The notes beneath the pieces were generated by a model that saw only the letters and a program-made list of their open reading frames with translations, searched no databases and had not been told where the DNA came from. A stretch of 64,000 nt of DNA from Actinacidiphila sp. DG2A-62 (GTDB lineage Bacteria; Actinomycetota; Actinomycetes; Streptomycetales; Streptomycetaceae). Each line of letters opens with the position of its first letter. Position 1 is the first letter of the stretch. The DNA lies in assembly GCF_035825295.1 (NCBI RefSeq), contig NZ_JAYMGI010000002.1:868001-932000 (forward strand), written 5' to 3'. The position numbers and the translations under genes were made by a program. Positions 52,801 through 60,795 of this stretch are shown here, in pieces.

Positions 52801-55800
52801 GCGGCCGGCTCCGGTGACGGCGGCGCCGTTGCCGTCCACCAGCTGCCAGCTGCGCTGCCCCGGCCGCAGGTCGAAGTGCCGGTCGGGGACGGCCCGGCCG
52901 TCGCGGGTGACGTTGATCCGCTGCACGGTGAGCCTGCCGTCGGCGCCGAACTGGCGGTACTCCCCCGCCGTCGGGCCGCCGCCGGGGCGGGTGATCCGCC
53001 ACTCGCCGCCGTGGTGGGTGAGGTCGGCGAGGGGGTTGCCGTGCGCGTCCAGGCCGAGGTGGACGGGGCCGGCGGGGCGGCGCCGGCCGCGGCGGGCGCC
53101 GGATGGCGGGTGACGCCGAACTGTCCCAACTGCCGGTCGTCGAAGCCGTGCAGCATCACCGCGTGGTCGCCGAGCGCGCCGGTGGCCGGGTCGAAGGTGC
53201 GGTAGTCGCCGCGGGCGGTGTCGGTGACCCGCACGGTGGCCGGGGCGCCGTCGGCGGCCAGGTCGACGCGTACGGCCTGGTGCGGCACCGGGGCCCAGTC
53301 GCCGTCGACCAGGGTGCCCGCGTGCGCGCCGGGAGGGGTCTCGGCGTAGCCGAAGAAGTGGCCGTTTTCGTCCAGCAGTTGCCGGCCGTCGCCGATGTGG
53401 GTGCGGGTGGCGTCGTAGAGCGTGTACGCGGCGGGGCGGCCGGGGGCGCCGCCGGTCTCGACGCGGATGCCGCCGCCGAGGTGGTCCATCGCGCGGCCGG
53501 GCCGCAGGTCGCCGGCGAGCCCCTCGACGTGGCCGGCGCCGATGGCGTCGGCGGGCATCACCGCGAAGCCGTGCACGGTGCCGTCGGCGCCGCGCAGCGG
53601 GGCGCCGATGCCGACCGCGGCGCCGGTCGCGGGGTCGTAGCGGACGAACTCGCCGCCGGTGCCGTCCTGGATGACCTTCAGTCCGGTGACCGTGCCGGCG
53701 CCGTCGGTCTCGGCGACGACAAAGTGGCCGGGCACCGGCGTGCCGTCCGGGCCGATCCAGCGGGCCGGGGCGCCGTTGCCGGGCGCGGGGAACTCCAGGG
53801 CCCCGGTGTCGATGCCGCCGGTGGTGATCCGGTGGCCGTCCCACAGGTGGTCGCCGATCGGGTCGAAGACCTGGTAGCCGGGCGCGGCGCCGGCCGCGCC
53901 GGGGTGGTCGACGCGCAGCGAGCCGTCGCCGAGCACGGTGACGGTGTGCGGGGCTGCCGCGCTCTCGCCGGGCAGTTCCAGGTGGGCGTGGACGCCGTCC
54001 CGGGTGTAGGCGATGTGGACGGCGCTGCCGCGCGGGACGCCGCCTCCGCCGCCCAGCGGCACGACCTCCACGAGCCGGCCGCCGTCGACGCCGTCGACCG
54101 TGATGACCGGCACGTCGGAGGCGCCGCCGGGCAGCCGCGGGCGCTCCTTGAGCGACTGGAGCATCAGGTCGCGCAGCGCGTGGTCCATCGCCACCGGGTT
54201 GACGCCGACCTCCCGCAACTGCCGTACCGCGTCGGCGAACGTCTGCCGGGCCTCGCCCAGGCGCACCTGAGCGTGCTCCAGGGGACTGACGCCGTGGGAG
54301 GGACCGCCGGGGAAGGAGGCGAGGTAGTCGACGTGCTGCTCGGCCTGTCGCAGGTCGTGCGCGGCGAGCTGGAAGCGGCCCCACGCCTCCGTCCGGGGCG
54401 CCCGCATCGGGTCGTCGGCGGCGCCGAACAGCGCGGCCCTGCTCTCGCTGTCGGCGTGCCATGCCTGGTCCAGCTCGCCGCCGGTCAGCCGCGGCGGCCG
54501 CGTGCGCGGCGGCTGCGCCGCGGGCAGGGCCTGCGCGGCGGCGACGTGGGCGGGCTCGACGTTCGCGGCCTCGACGTTCGCGGCCTCGACGTGGGCGGGC
54601 CGCACGGCGGCGGGCTGTCCGTGCGCGCCGTCGACGTGCGCGGGCGGCACGGTGGCCGGGTCGACGCGCGTGGGCTGTCCGTGGGCCGGGTCGAGGTGCG
54701 CCGGGTCGACGTGGGCCGGATCGACGCGCGGCGGCTCGCTGTGTGCGGGCGTGGCGTGGACGGGTGTGGCGTGGACGGGTGTGGCGTGCACGGGTGTGGC
54801 GTGCACGGCCTGCGGAGTGGGCGCGGCGTGCACCGGCACGGGCGTCGGCGCCGCCTGGAAGCCGGACCCGCCGAAGTGTCCCAGGCCGCCGTGGTCCAGC
54901 AGGTCCATGGCCGCGCCCAGGCGCTGCGCGGGCGGCAGGTCGAGGCCGCCGGGCGCGGTGAAGGCGGCCGGCGCCTTGCCCTTGCCGCCGAGGCCGGCGA
55001 CCGGCTCGGCCGGCTGCGGCAGGTCGGTGCCGGCGTGGGTGCCGTAGTGCGCGGTGGCCACCGGCGGGACGCTCGCCCCGGGCGTGGGCGCCGTGGCGGC
55101 GGCGACCGTGTGCGGCGTCACGTCGTGCGTCGGCGCGACCGGCGTCGTGTTCACGTTCACGTCCACGGAGTGCGGGGGCGCGGTCGTCGCGCGGACGTCG
55201 ACGGTGTGGACGCTCGCCGCGTTCACGGTCGTCGTGTGCACGTCCACGGAGCGCACGTCCACGCCGTGCACGTCCGCCGCGTTGACACTCGTCGTGTGCA
55301 CGTCGACCGTGTGGACGTCCGCCGCGCTCACGGTCGTCGTGTGCACGTCCACGGCGTGGATGTCCGCCGTGTGCGGCGCGGCCGGGGGCGGGGCGGCGGT
55401 GACCGGCGTGGTGGTCGCGTCCACGGTGTGGACGACGGACGGCGGCGGGGTCGCCGTGATCGTCGCGGGGGTGACGTCGGCCGTGTGGGCGAGGACCGGC
55501 GTCGGCGTGATGTCGGCGATGGCGTGGCCGGCGCCGGCCGTGGCGGCCGGACCGAGGTCGGCGGCCACGTGGTGCGCGATGGTGGCGGTGATGTGACTGT
55601 CGGACAGGCCGCCCAGGTGCGGGGTCGGCACGGTCGCGGTGGTGACCTCCAGGTGCGAGATCGGCGAGATGTGGACCGTGGCGCCCGCGTCGACGCCGAC
55701 GTGCACGGCGGGCGGCGTGGTGGTGGCGATGTGCGCGGCGTCCGGGACGGGGATCGCGGCGTGCACCGCGGCGGGCGGCAGCACCAGGTCGGTGGCCTGG

Positions 55801-57533
55801 TGGATCACGGCGGGCGGCGCGATGCTCGCGGTCAGCTGGTGGATCGTCGGGTTCGGGATGCCGCTGACGCCGGCGTGTTCCGCGCCCACCGCGATGTGCA
55901 CGGGCGGCGGGGTGAACAGGCCCGCGACCGGCTCGGGCAGCTTGCTGAACGCGGGCGCGGCGTCGACGGTGACGCCGTCCGCGCCGTGCGTGATGGTGGC
56001 CCAGTCGCCGATGGTGACCGAGGACAGTTTGCCGACCGGGATGTCCAGCAGCGCGTCCATCCGCAGGCTCGCCTGGTGGGAGAAGGTCAGCGGCGCGCCG
56101 AAGTCGGTGCCGATGGTGAGCGCGGGCGGGTTGGGCACCAGCAGACCCGGCGCGGTGAAGCCGGCGGCGCCGGGCGCGTGCGGCAGCGGCATCGGTCCGA
56201 GCGCGTTGGTCCACTGGTCGACCTGGATGCGGGTGGCGGCCAGGTCGTGGGTCGGGATGTCGACCAGCGGGTTGACGTTGTGCACCGTCGCCGGGGTCGG
56301 GATGTGGCTGACCCCGCTGCCGACGGCCTGCACGGTCGGCCGTACGGTGGCCGGGGGCACCGCGCCGAACCGGAACTTGCCGAAGACGCCGCGGTCGATC
56401 ACTGCGATCTTGGTGGCGCCGAAGACGCCGAACTCGCCGATCTCGTCGCCCTCGGCGGGCAGGAAGATCCGCAGCCACTTGGCGCCGCCGAACTCCGCCT
56501 TGGCCCAACTGGCGGAGTTGACGCCGAACTTGGCCACCGCCGGGCCGATGCCCTTGACGAGTCCGGGGATGCCGGTGATGCCCTTGATGACGAACAGCGC
56601 GCCGGACTTGACGATGGTCGCGCCGAGTTGGCCCAGGCCCTTGCCGACGCCCATCACCCACAGGCCGCCGGCCTTGGTCCAACTGCCGGTGGCCAGCGCG
56701 AGGTCGTGCAGCGACGGCAGCGCGACGAACGGCTTGGCGATGCCGCGCAGCATGTCCTTGAACAGGTCGAGGGAGGCGATCGAGGCGGCCTTGATGCCGT
56801 TCTTGAGGAGGTTGGCGCCCTTGGTCAGCAGGGAGAGGATCGGCAGCGCCCGGGTGCTCGGAGCGATCAGGCCGAGCGCGGACAGGAACAGGTCGAGGAT
56901 GCCGGCCTTGCCCTCGGCGAAGTCCACCGCGGTCTTGATGAACAGCGTGAGGTTGACCGCGATCGCCAGCAGCGCCACCGGGCCGCCGAAGATCAGTGCG
57001 GGGATCACCAGGGCGATGGCGATCCACTGGAAGATCTCCCAGAACTCCGCGCACGGCGACACCGGGGACTTGATGTGCCCGGAGGACTTGCGCAGCGTGG
57101 AGGTCGCGGTCTTCGCCGCCTCCGACTGGGCGCTGCCGGCCGCCTTGGCGTTGGCGGCCAGGGTGTCGCGGTCGGGGTCGTCCTGGGACAGGCCTCTGCC
57201 CTGGTCCAGCGCGGCGTCGGCCTTGCTCTGCGCGTCGGACATGGCGTCGGCGTAGGTGCTCAGGGCGCCGCTGGACCACTCGAAGGCGTCCGCGATGCTC
57301 TGCACGAAGCCGCGCAGCCGGCCGCTGATCTGGTTGCGCAGCTCCTCCGCGGTCTGTCCGACGAAGGTCTCGGGGCCGGTCTTGTTCAGCACCGTCTCCA
57401 TCGCCGTGTCGATCTTCCTGGCGGTCTTGCCCAGGGAGCCGATGGACTCGGCGACGGTACGGATGCGTGCCGGGTCGCCTGGCGTGGGGTCGCCGTGCAG
57501 ACCGAGGGCGTCCCAGTCCGTCGGGCGTGACAT
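49814..57533 (-). pseudogene. Giant putative T7SS-secreted protein with His-rich repeats and W-rich repeats, two frame breaks
   Basis: About 2573 residues from ATG 57533 (AGGAGG seven bases upstream). Residues 1-~110 match the putative T7SS secretion-signal domain (WDALGLHGDPTPGDPARIRT; helical WXG-like pair). Residues ~160-240 are hydrophobic (WIAIALVIPALIFGGPVALL). Residues ~545-1018 are a low-complexity stalk full of VHT/VHAT/DPAH repeats. From ~1020 a helical region leads to beta repeats with many Trp and Asp-Gly turns (TWDWDGGWTDRLG; RWNFTGYDGRADTRSWFW). A C-terminal region (YQPQWKLIAEKAAIEFFQEF; FKLPEKMTTWALTNLFRADL) ends in a PAPVPEPAP tail. Single bases seem lost at 53074-53077 and 50700-50702; the flanking frames join cleanly, so the gene may be intact in the cell. 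It resembles a polymorphic-toxin or wall-associated protein, but no toxin fold is recognised. Confidence 0.75.
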
Positions 57534-57899
57534 CCGGGCCTCCTGGTGCCGCCGAGTGGTGCCGAGTGGTGCCGAGTGGTGCCGAGTGGTGCCGAAGCGC
57601 GTCCGCCTTGACCACGTACGGGAGCGCGCCGCGGTTCAGTCCCGCCCCGGTTCTCTTTCCGCCCGCCCCGCCCGCCGCGGGAGTCCGGTCGAACGCCCCG
57701 GCGCGGGCCCGGGATCGGCGGCGACACAGGCCCCGGGGGCGGCGGCGCGGGCGGGCTCCGAGGGCGGCGGCGCGGGCGGGGTGAACCGTCCGGGGCGCTG
57801 GGACGTGAAGGGAGGGGGCCGCACGGCCCGCCCCGGGGCACGCCCCGGCCCGCAGCGGACCGCCGCGCGCACCGAGCCGGCAGCCAAGGAGGACGGACA
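57534..57899. promoter_or_regulatory. Divergent promoter region of the type VII locus
   Basis: A 366-base gap lies between the start of the minus-strand giant-protein operon and the plus-strand WXG-like gene, so both promoters should be here. The left end contains the 10-bp tandem repeat annotated separately. The right half is extremely GC-rich and I see no clear promoter hexamers. Confidence 0.4.
57551..57590. repeat. Four 10-bp tandem repeats in the leader of the giant gene
   Basis: The unit GCCGAGTGGT is repeated exactly four times (57551-57590), followed by a partial copy (GCCGA). On the minus strand the array ends about 17 bases upstream of the start codon, just ahead of the AGGAGG ribosome site. 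One unit is close to one DNA turn, so copy changes would shift leader length in 10-base steps. Confidence 0.85.
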
Positions 57900-58748
57900 G
57901 TGGTCGACTTCGCCCTCGACTACGGGGTCCTGCACTCGGCCCGCAAGGACCTGCACGACCTCGCCGACGAGATCGGCCCCACCCTCAAGAGCAGCGACTA
58001 CGCCACCCTCGGCGAGGACAGCTCGGGCGTGGCCGGCGACGTGTTCGGCAACGCGGAGCTGGCCGCCGCCTTCAGCACGCTGTACTACCGCTCCAAGCAC
58101 CCGATGGAGAAGGCCGAGGACGACCTGCGCAAGCTCGGCGACACCTTCGGCGCGGTCGCCGACGGCTTCTTCAACATCGACGCGCAGATCGCCGAGGGCG
58201 CGGGCGTGATGGGCCAGAACCTGGGCCTGGACGACTGGCGCGGCAAGCACGACGCGTGGCTCGGCCACGACAAGTGGGTGGCCGACAACAAGCTCTGGCA
58301 GCAGTACCTGGCCAACAAGGGCGCGTGCGACGTGGACGACATCTCCACGCTGCCGGACTTCTGCAAGGCCACCGACCCCGGCCCCGAGCCCACCGATCCC
58401 GGCCCGCCGCCCACCGACCAGGTGATCCACACCCCGGACGGCGGCACCGTGCACACCACGCTGACGCTGGACGACAAGTACAACGTGACCACCGAGAAGA
58501 CCACCGTCACCACCGGCGGCGGCCAGACGTACACCTCCACCACCGCGTACAAGCCCGACGGCCGCTCGTACGTCACCGACACCACCTACGCCGACAACAG
58601 CAGCAGCCACGCCGACGTGACGATCAACGCGGACGGCACCGGCACGATGACCGTGACCGACGGCGACGGCAAGGTGAGCACCTACTCCCGCAGCGGCCCC
58701 GGCGCCAAGTGGGACCAGACCTCCGGCGAGGGCATGGACGACGACTGA
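57900..58748 (+). CDS. WXG-like helical N-terminal domain with C-terminal beta repeats, probable T7SS substrate
   Basis: 282 residues from GTG 57900 (AAGGAGGA upstream). Residues 1-~150 are helical with two blocks (LDYGVLHSARKDLHDLADEI; PMEKAEDDLRKLGDTFGAVA) like WXG100/LXG-type proteins, then a region with tryptophans (LDDWRGKHDAWLGHDKW) and a Cys pair. A Pro-rich hinge (DPGPEPTDPGPPPTD) joins ~110 residues of Thr-rich beta repeats (TTLTLDDKYNVTTEKTTVTT) resembling YD-type turns. It is divergent from the giant gene and 103 bases before the WXG100-size gene, so the pair are likely co-exported partners. No catalytic motif is seen. Confidence 0.65.
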   Translation: MVDFALDYGVLHSARKDLHDLADEIGPTLKSSDYATLGEDSSGVAGDVFGNAELAAAFSTLYYRSKHPMEKAEDDLRKLGDTFGAVADGFFNIDAQIAEGAGVMGQNLGLDDWRGKHDAWLGHDKWVADNKLWQQYLANKGACDVDDISTLPDFCKATDPGPEPTDPGPPPTDQVIHTPDGGTVHTTLTLDDKYNVTTEKTTVTTGGGQTYTSTTAYKPDGRSYVTDTTYADNSSSHADVTINADGTGTMTVTDGDGKVSTYSRSGPGAKWDQTSGEGMDDD

Positions 58749-58851
58749 CCGACGCCGCCCCCCGCGCTCCGCGCTCGCCCTGCCGCCGGCGCGCTCCCCC
58801 GCTTCCCTCCGCTGTCACCCTTCCGACCGACGATCCCTGGAGCCTTCCGCC

Positions 58852-59163
58852 ATGCCCAACATCTCCCTCGACTACGAGCAGATCGACACCGTCTCCGGCA
58901 AGCTGGACGCCGCCAACGAGAACATCGTCCCGATGCTGAACCAGCTGCTGACCGACGTGAACGGGCTGCTGGACAACGGCCTGGTCTTCGAGCAGTCCAG
59001 CCCGGCGCTGCGCGAGTCCTACCAGAAGTTCAACACCGCGCTGCTGCAGGCGGTCCAGGGCATCAAGGACTTCGCCTCGCAGTTCCGCGGCATCAAGGAC
59101 TCGATGTCGCAGAACGACGCGGACATGGCGCAGAAGATCCGCGACGCCGCGAACAAGGGCTGA
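58852..59163 (+). CDS. WXG100 family-like protein (EsxA/EsxB type) without tryptophan
   Basis: 103 residues from ATG 58852. The size and pattern of two helices joined by a short turn (LDYEQIDTVSGKLDAANENI; SPALRESYQKFNTALLQAVQ; IKDFASQFRGIKDSM) fit WXG100 export partners. The turn reads NGLVFEQSS; there is no Trp anywhere in the protein, so the name-giving motif is lost. It probably forms a dimer with another WXG-type protein and is recognised by EccC. It follows the WXG-like gene at 57900 and a strong hairpin follows it. Confidence 0.75.
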   Translation: MPNISLDYEQIDTVSGKLDAANENIVPMLNQLLTDVNGLLDNGLVFEQSSPALRESYQKFNTALLQAVQGIKDFASQFRGIKDSMSQNDADMAQKIRDAANKG

Positions 59164-59237
59164 CCCCGCGCGGTCCGCTCCGCCCGGCCCGGCCCGGAGC
59201 CGGTCCGCCCGGTCCGGCTCCGCCCGCTCCACCGACG

Positions 59238-59271
59238 CCGCGCCGCCCCTTTCTGCCAGGGGGCGGCGCGG
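59238..59271 (+). terminator. Terminator after the WXG100-like gene
   Basis: CCGCGCCGCCCC (59238-59249) and GGGGCGGCGCGG (59260-59271) form a perfect 12-bp stem with a 10-base loop, between the WXG100-like gene and the TetR gene. Confidence 0.75.
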
Positions 59272-59335
59272 TCGGCGTTGCGCGGGAAAGCCTTCAGCCG
59301 GACGCTGCGCGACGCCTCTCCTGCTCGGACGAGTC

Positions 59336-59382
59336 TTGCTCGGGCGAGCAAACGCGCGTACCGTCTTGCTCATGCAAGCAAG
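59336..59382 (+). promoter_or_regulatory. Two TetR-type operator palindromes over the tetR start
   Basis: Site 1: TTGCTC-GGGC-GAGCAA (59336-59351), perfect arms. Site 2: CTTGCT-CATGCA-AGCAAG (59365-59382), perfect arms with the ATG start codon inside. Both share the half-site TTGCT/AGCAA. They are the expected autoregulatory sites of the TetR protein; site 2 would also block translation start if bound at DNA level over the start. Confidence 0.75.
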
Positions 59383-60016
59383 AGATAGCGCGGTCAAGCA
59401 GACGGGCGGGCGGGGGCAGCGCGGCACCTTCACCGAGGCAGGGCGCCGCGCGCAGATCGTCGCCGCCGCCATCGAGGTCATCGCCGAACTCGGCTACCAC
59501 CGCGCCTCGTTCGCGCGGATCGCCGATCGGGCGGGGCTGAGCAGCACGGGGCTGATCTCCTACCACTTCAACGGCCGCGGCGATCTGATGCGCGAGGTCG
59601 TGAGCGAGGTGATCAAGCTGGCCGACGGCTATATGCGCCCCCGTATCGAGGCGCAGACGAGTTACGCCGCCCGGCTGCGGGCGTTCATCGAGGGCAACCT
59701 CGACCTGTGCGCCGACCACCCGCAGGAGCTGGCCGCGCTGGTCGAGGTGATCGCGAACTCGCGCGGCGAGGACCCGGGGATGGTCGCCTTCCTCGACGTC
59801 ACCGAGGGCACGCTCGCGATCCAGGTGGAGCAGCTCCGCAAGGCCCAGGCCGCGGGCGAGTTCGGCGCGTTCGAGCCGTGGACGATGATCCGCGCGATCC
59901 GCGCCGCCATCGACGACGTGGTGCGGCGCGCCGTGCGGAACCCCGCACTCGACGTGCGGGCCGCCGGCCGCGAGCTGGCGGACCTCTTCGACCGTGCGAC
60001 CAGGAGGACGGCATGA
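59372..60016 (+). CDS. TetR family transcriptional regulator
   Basis: 214 residues from ATG 59372, which lies inside an operator palindrome; the ribosome site is poor, so the message may be leaderless. The N-terminal helix-turn-helix is GRRAQIVAAAIEVIAELGYH followed by FARIADRAGLSSTGLISYHF. The C-terminal ligand domain (RLRAFIEGNLDLCADHPQEL; AAIDDVVRRAVRNPAL) is of the BetI/TetR_C type. The stop overlaps the start of a membrane protein by four bases, so it likely represses itself and that protein, as a drug- or lipid-responsive pair. Confidence 0.9.
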   Translation: MQARDSAVKQTGGRGQRGTFTEAGRRAQIVAAAIEVIAELGYHRASFARIADRAGLSSTGLISYHFNGRGDLMREVVSEVIKLADGYMRPRIEAQTSYAARLRAFIEGNLDLCADHPQELAALVEVIANSRGEDPGMVAFLDVTEGTLAIQVEQLRKAQAAGEFGAFEPWTMIRAIRAAIDDVVRRAVRNPALDVRAAGRELADLFDRATRRTA

Positions 60017-60765
60017 CAGCGGCGCGGACGCAACGGGAAACGGCTCCGGCACCGGCACCGGCCGGCGATGCCGGCACCGCCACCGGGCCCTGTGCGACCG
60101 GCACGGCGGGTGACGAGCAGGCCGCCGCGGCCGAGCGCCGCCGGCGGACGACCGCCCTGCGCCGACGGCTGGTGGGCCAACTGGTCTTCGAGCTCGTCCT
60201 GCCGCTCGGCTCCTACTACGCGCTGCGCGGGATCGGGGCCGGCCAGTGGCTGTCGATGATCGTCGGCAGCGTGCTGCTCCTGCCCTGGATCGGCTGGGGC
60301 CTGGTGCGGCAGCGGCGGCTGGAGACGATGGCGGTGTTCACCCTGAGCATCGTGGTGGCCGGCAGTCTGATCTCGCTGCTGACGGGCAGCCCGCGGGTGC
60401 TGATGATCCGCGACAGCTGGCTGACCGGCGCGATCGCCGTATGGGTCCTCGGCACCCTGTTCACCCGCCGCCCCTTCATGATGACGGCCTCGCGCGGCAT
60501 CGTCATCGCCAAGGTCGGCGAGGAGGGGCTGGCCGCGTGGGAGGCCCGCTGGGACGTCGAGCCCCTCTTCCGCCACCACCTGCGCTTCATCACGGCCGTC
60601 TGGGGCGCCGGCTTCCTGCTGGACGCCCTCGCCCGCATCGCCCTCGCCTACACCATCCCGGTGGACGCCTTCCCCCTGACCAGCACCCTCCTGTGGCTGG
60701 CGATCCTCGGCTGCCTGATCGTGTTCCACAACGTCTACATCACCAGGAACGGCCTCAAGCTCTGA
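60013..60765 (+). CDS. VC0807-like integral membrane protein
   Basis: 250 residues from ATG 60013 (AGGAGGAC upstream), coupled to the TetR gene. A ~45 residue Ala/Thr/Pro N-terminus is followed by five or six membrane helices: FELVLPLGSYYALRGIGAGQ, VGSVLLLPWIGWGLV, MAVFTLSIVVAGSLISLLTG, WLTGAIAVWVLGTLF, and two C-terminal helices. The pattern (LPLGSYYALR, SPRVLMIRDSWLTGAI, RRPFMMTASR) fits the VC0807 family of unknown function. It is probably induced by the ligand of the TetR regulator. Confidence 0.8.
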   Translation: MTAARTQRETAPAPAPAGDAGTATGPCATGTAGDEQAAAAERRRRTTALRRRLVGQLVFELVLPLGSYYALRGIGAGQWLSMIVGSVLLLPWIGWGLVRQRRLETMAVFTLSIVVAGSLISLLTGSPRVLMIRDSWLTGAIAVWVLGTLFTRRPFMMTASRGIVIAKVGEEGLAAWEARWDVEPLFRHHLRFITAVWGAGFLLDALARIALAYTIPVDAFPLTSTLLWLAILGCLIVFHNVYITRNGLKL

Positions 60766-60795
60766 GCGCCGCACCGCCGGGGCGAAGACCACGGA

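Noticed and set aside
52059..53080. The giant gene continuing in its original frame past 53075
   Set aside because: The continuation is Ser/Thr/Pro-rich noise, whereas the adjacent frame holds the Trp-rich repeats; I treat the shift as an indel.
53103..57530. A 1475-codon open frame on the plus strand opposite the giant gene
   Set aside because: It is an antisense shadow produced by high-GC codon bias; it has Val/Gly/Arg-rich composition, no domain, and the opposite strand has recognisable protein domains and a good ribosome site.
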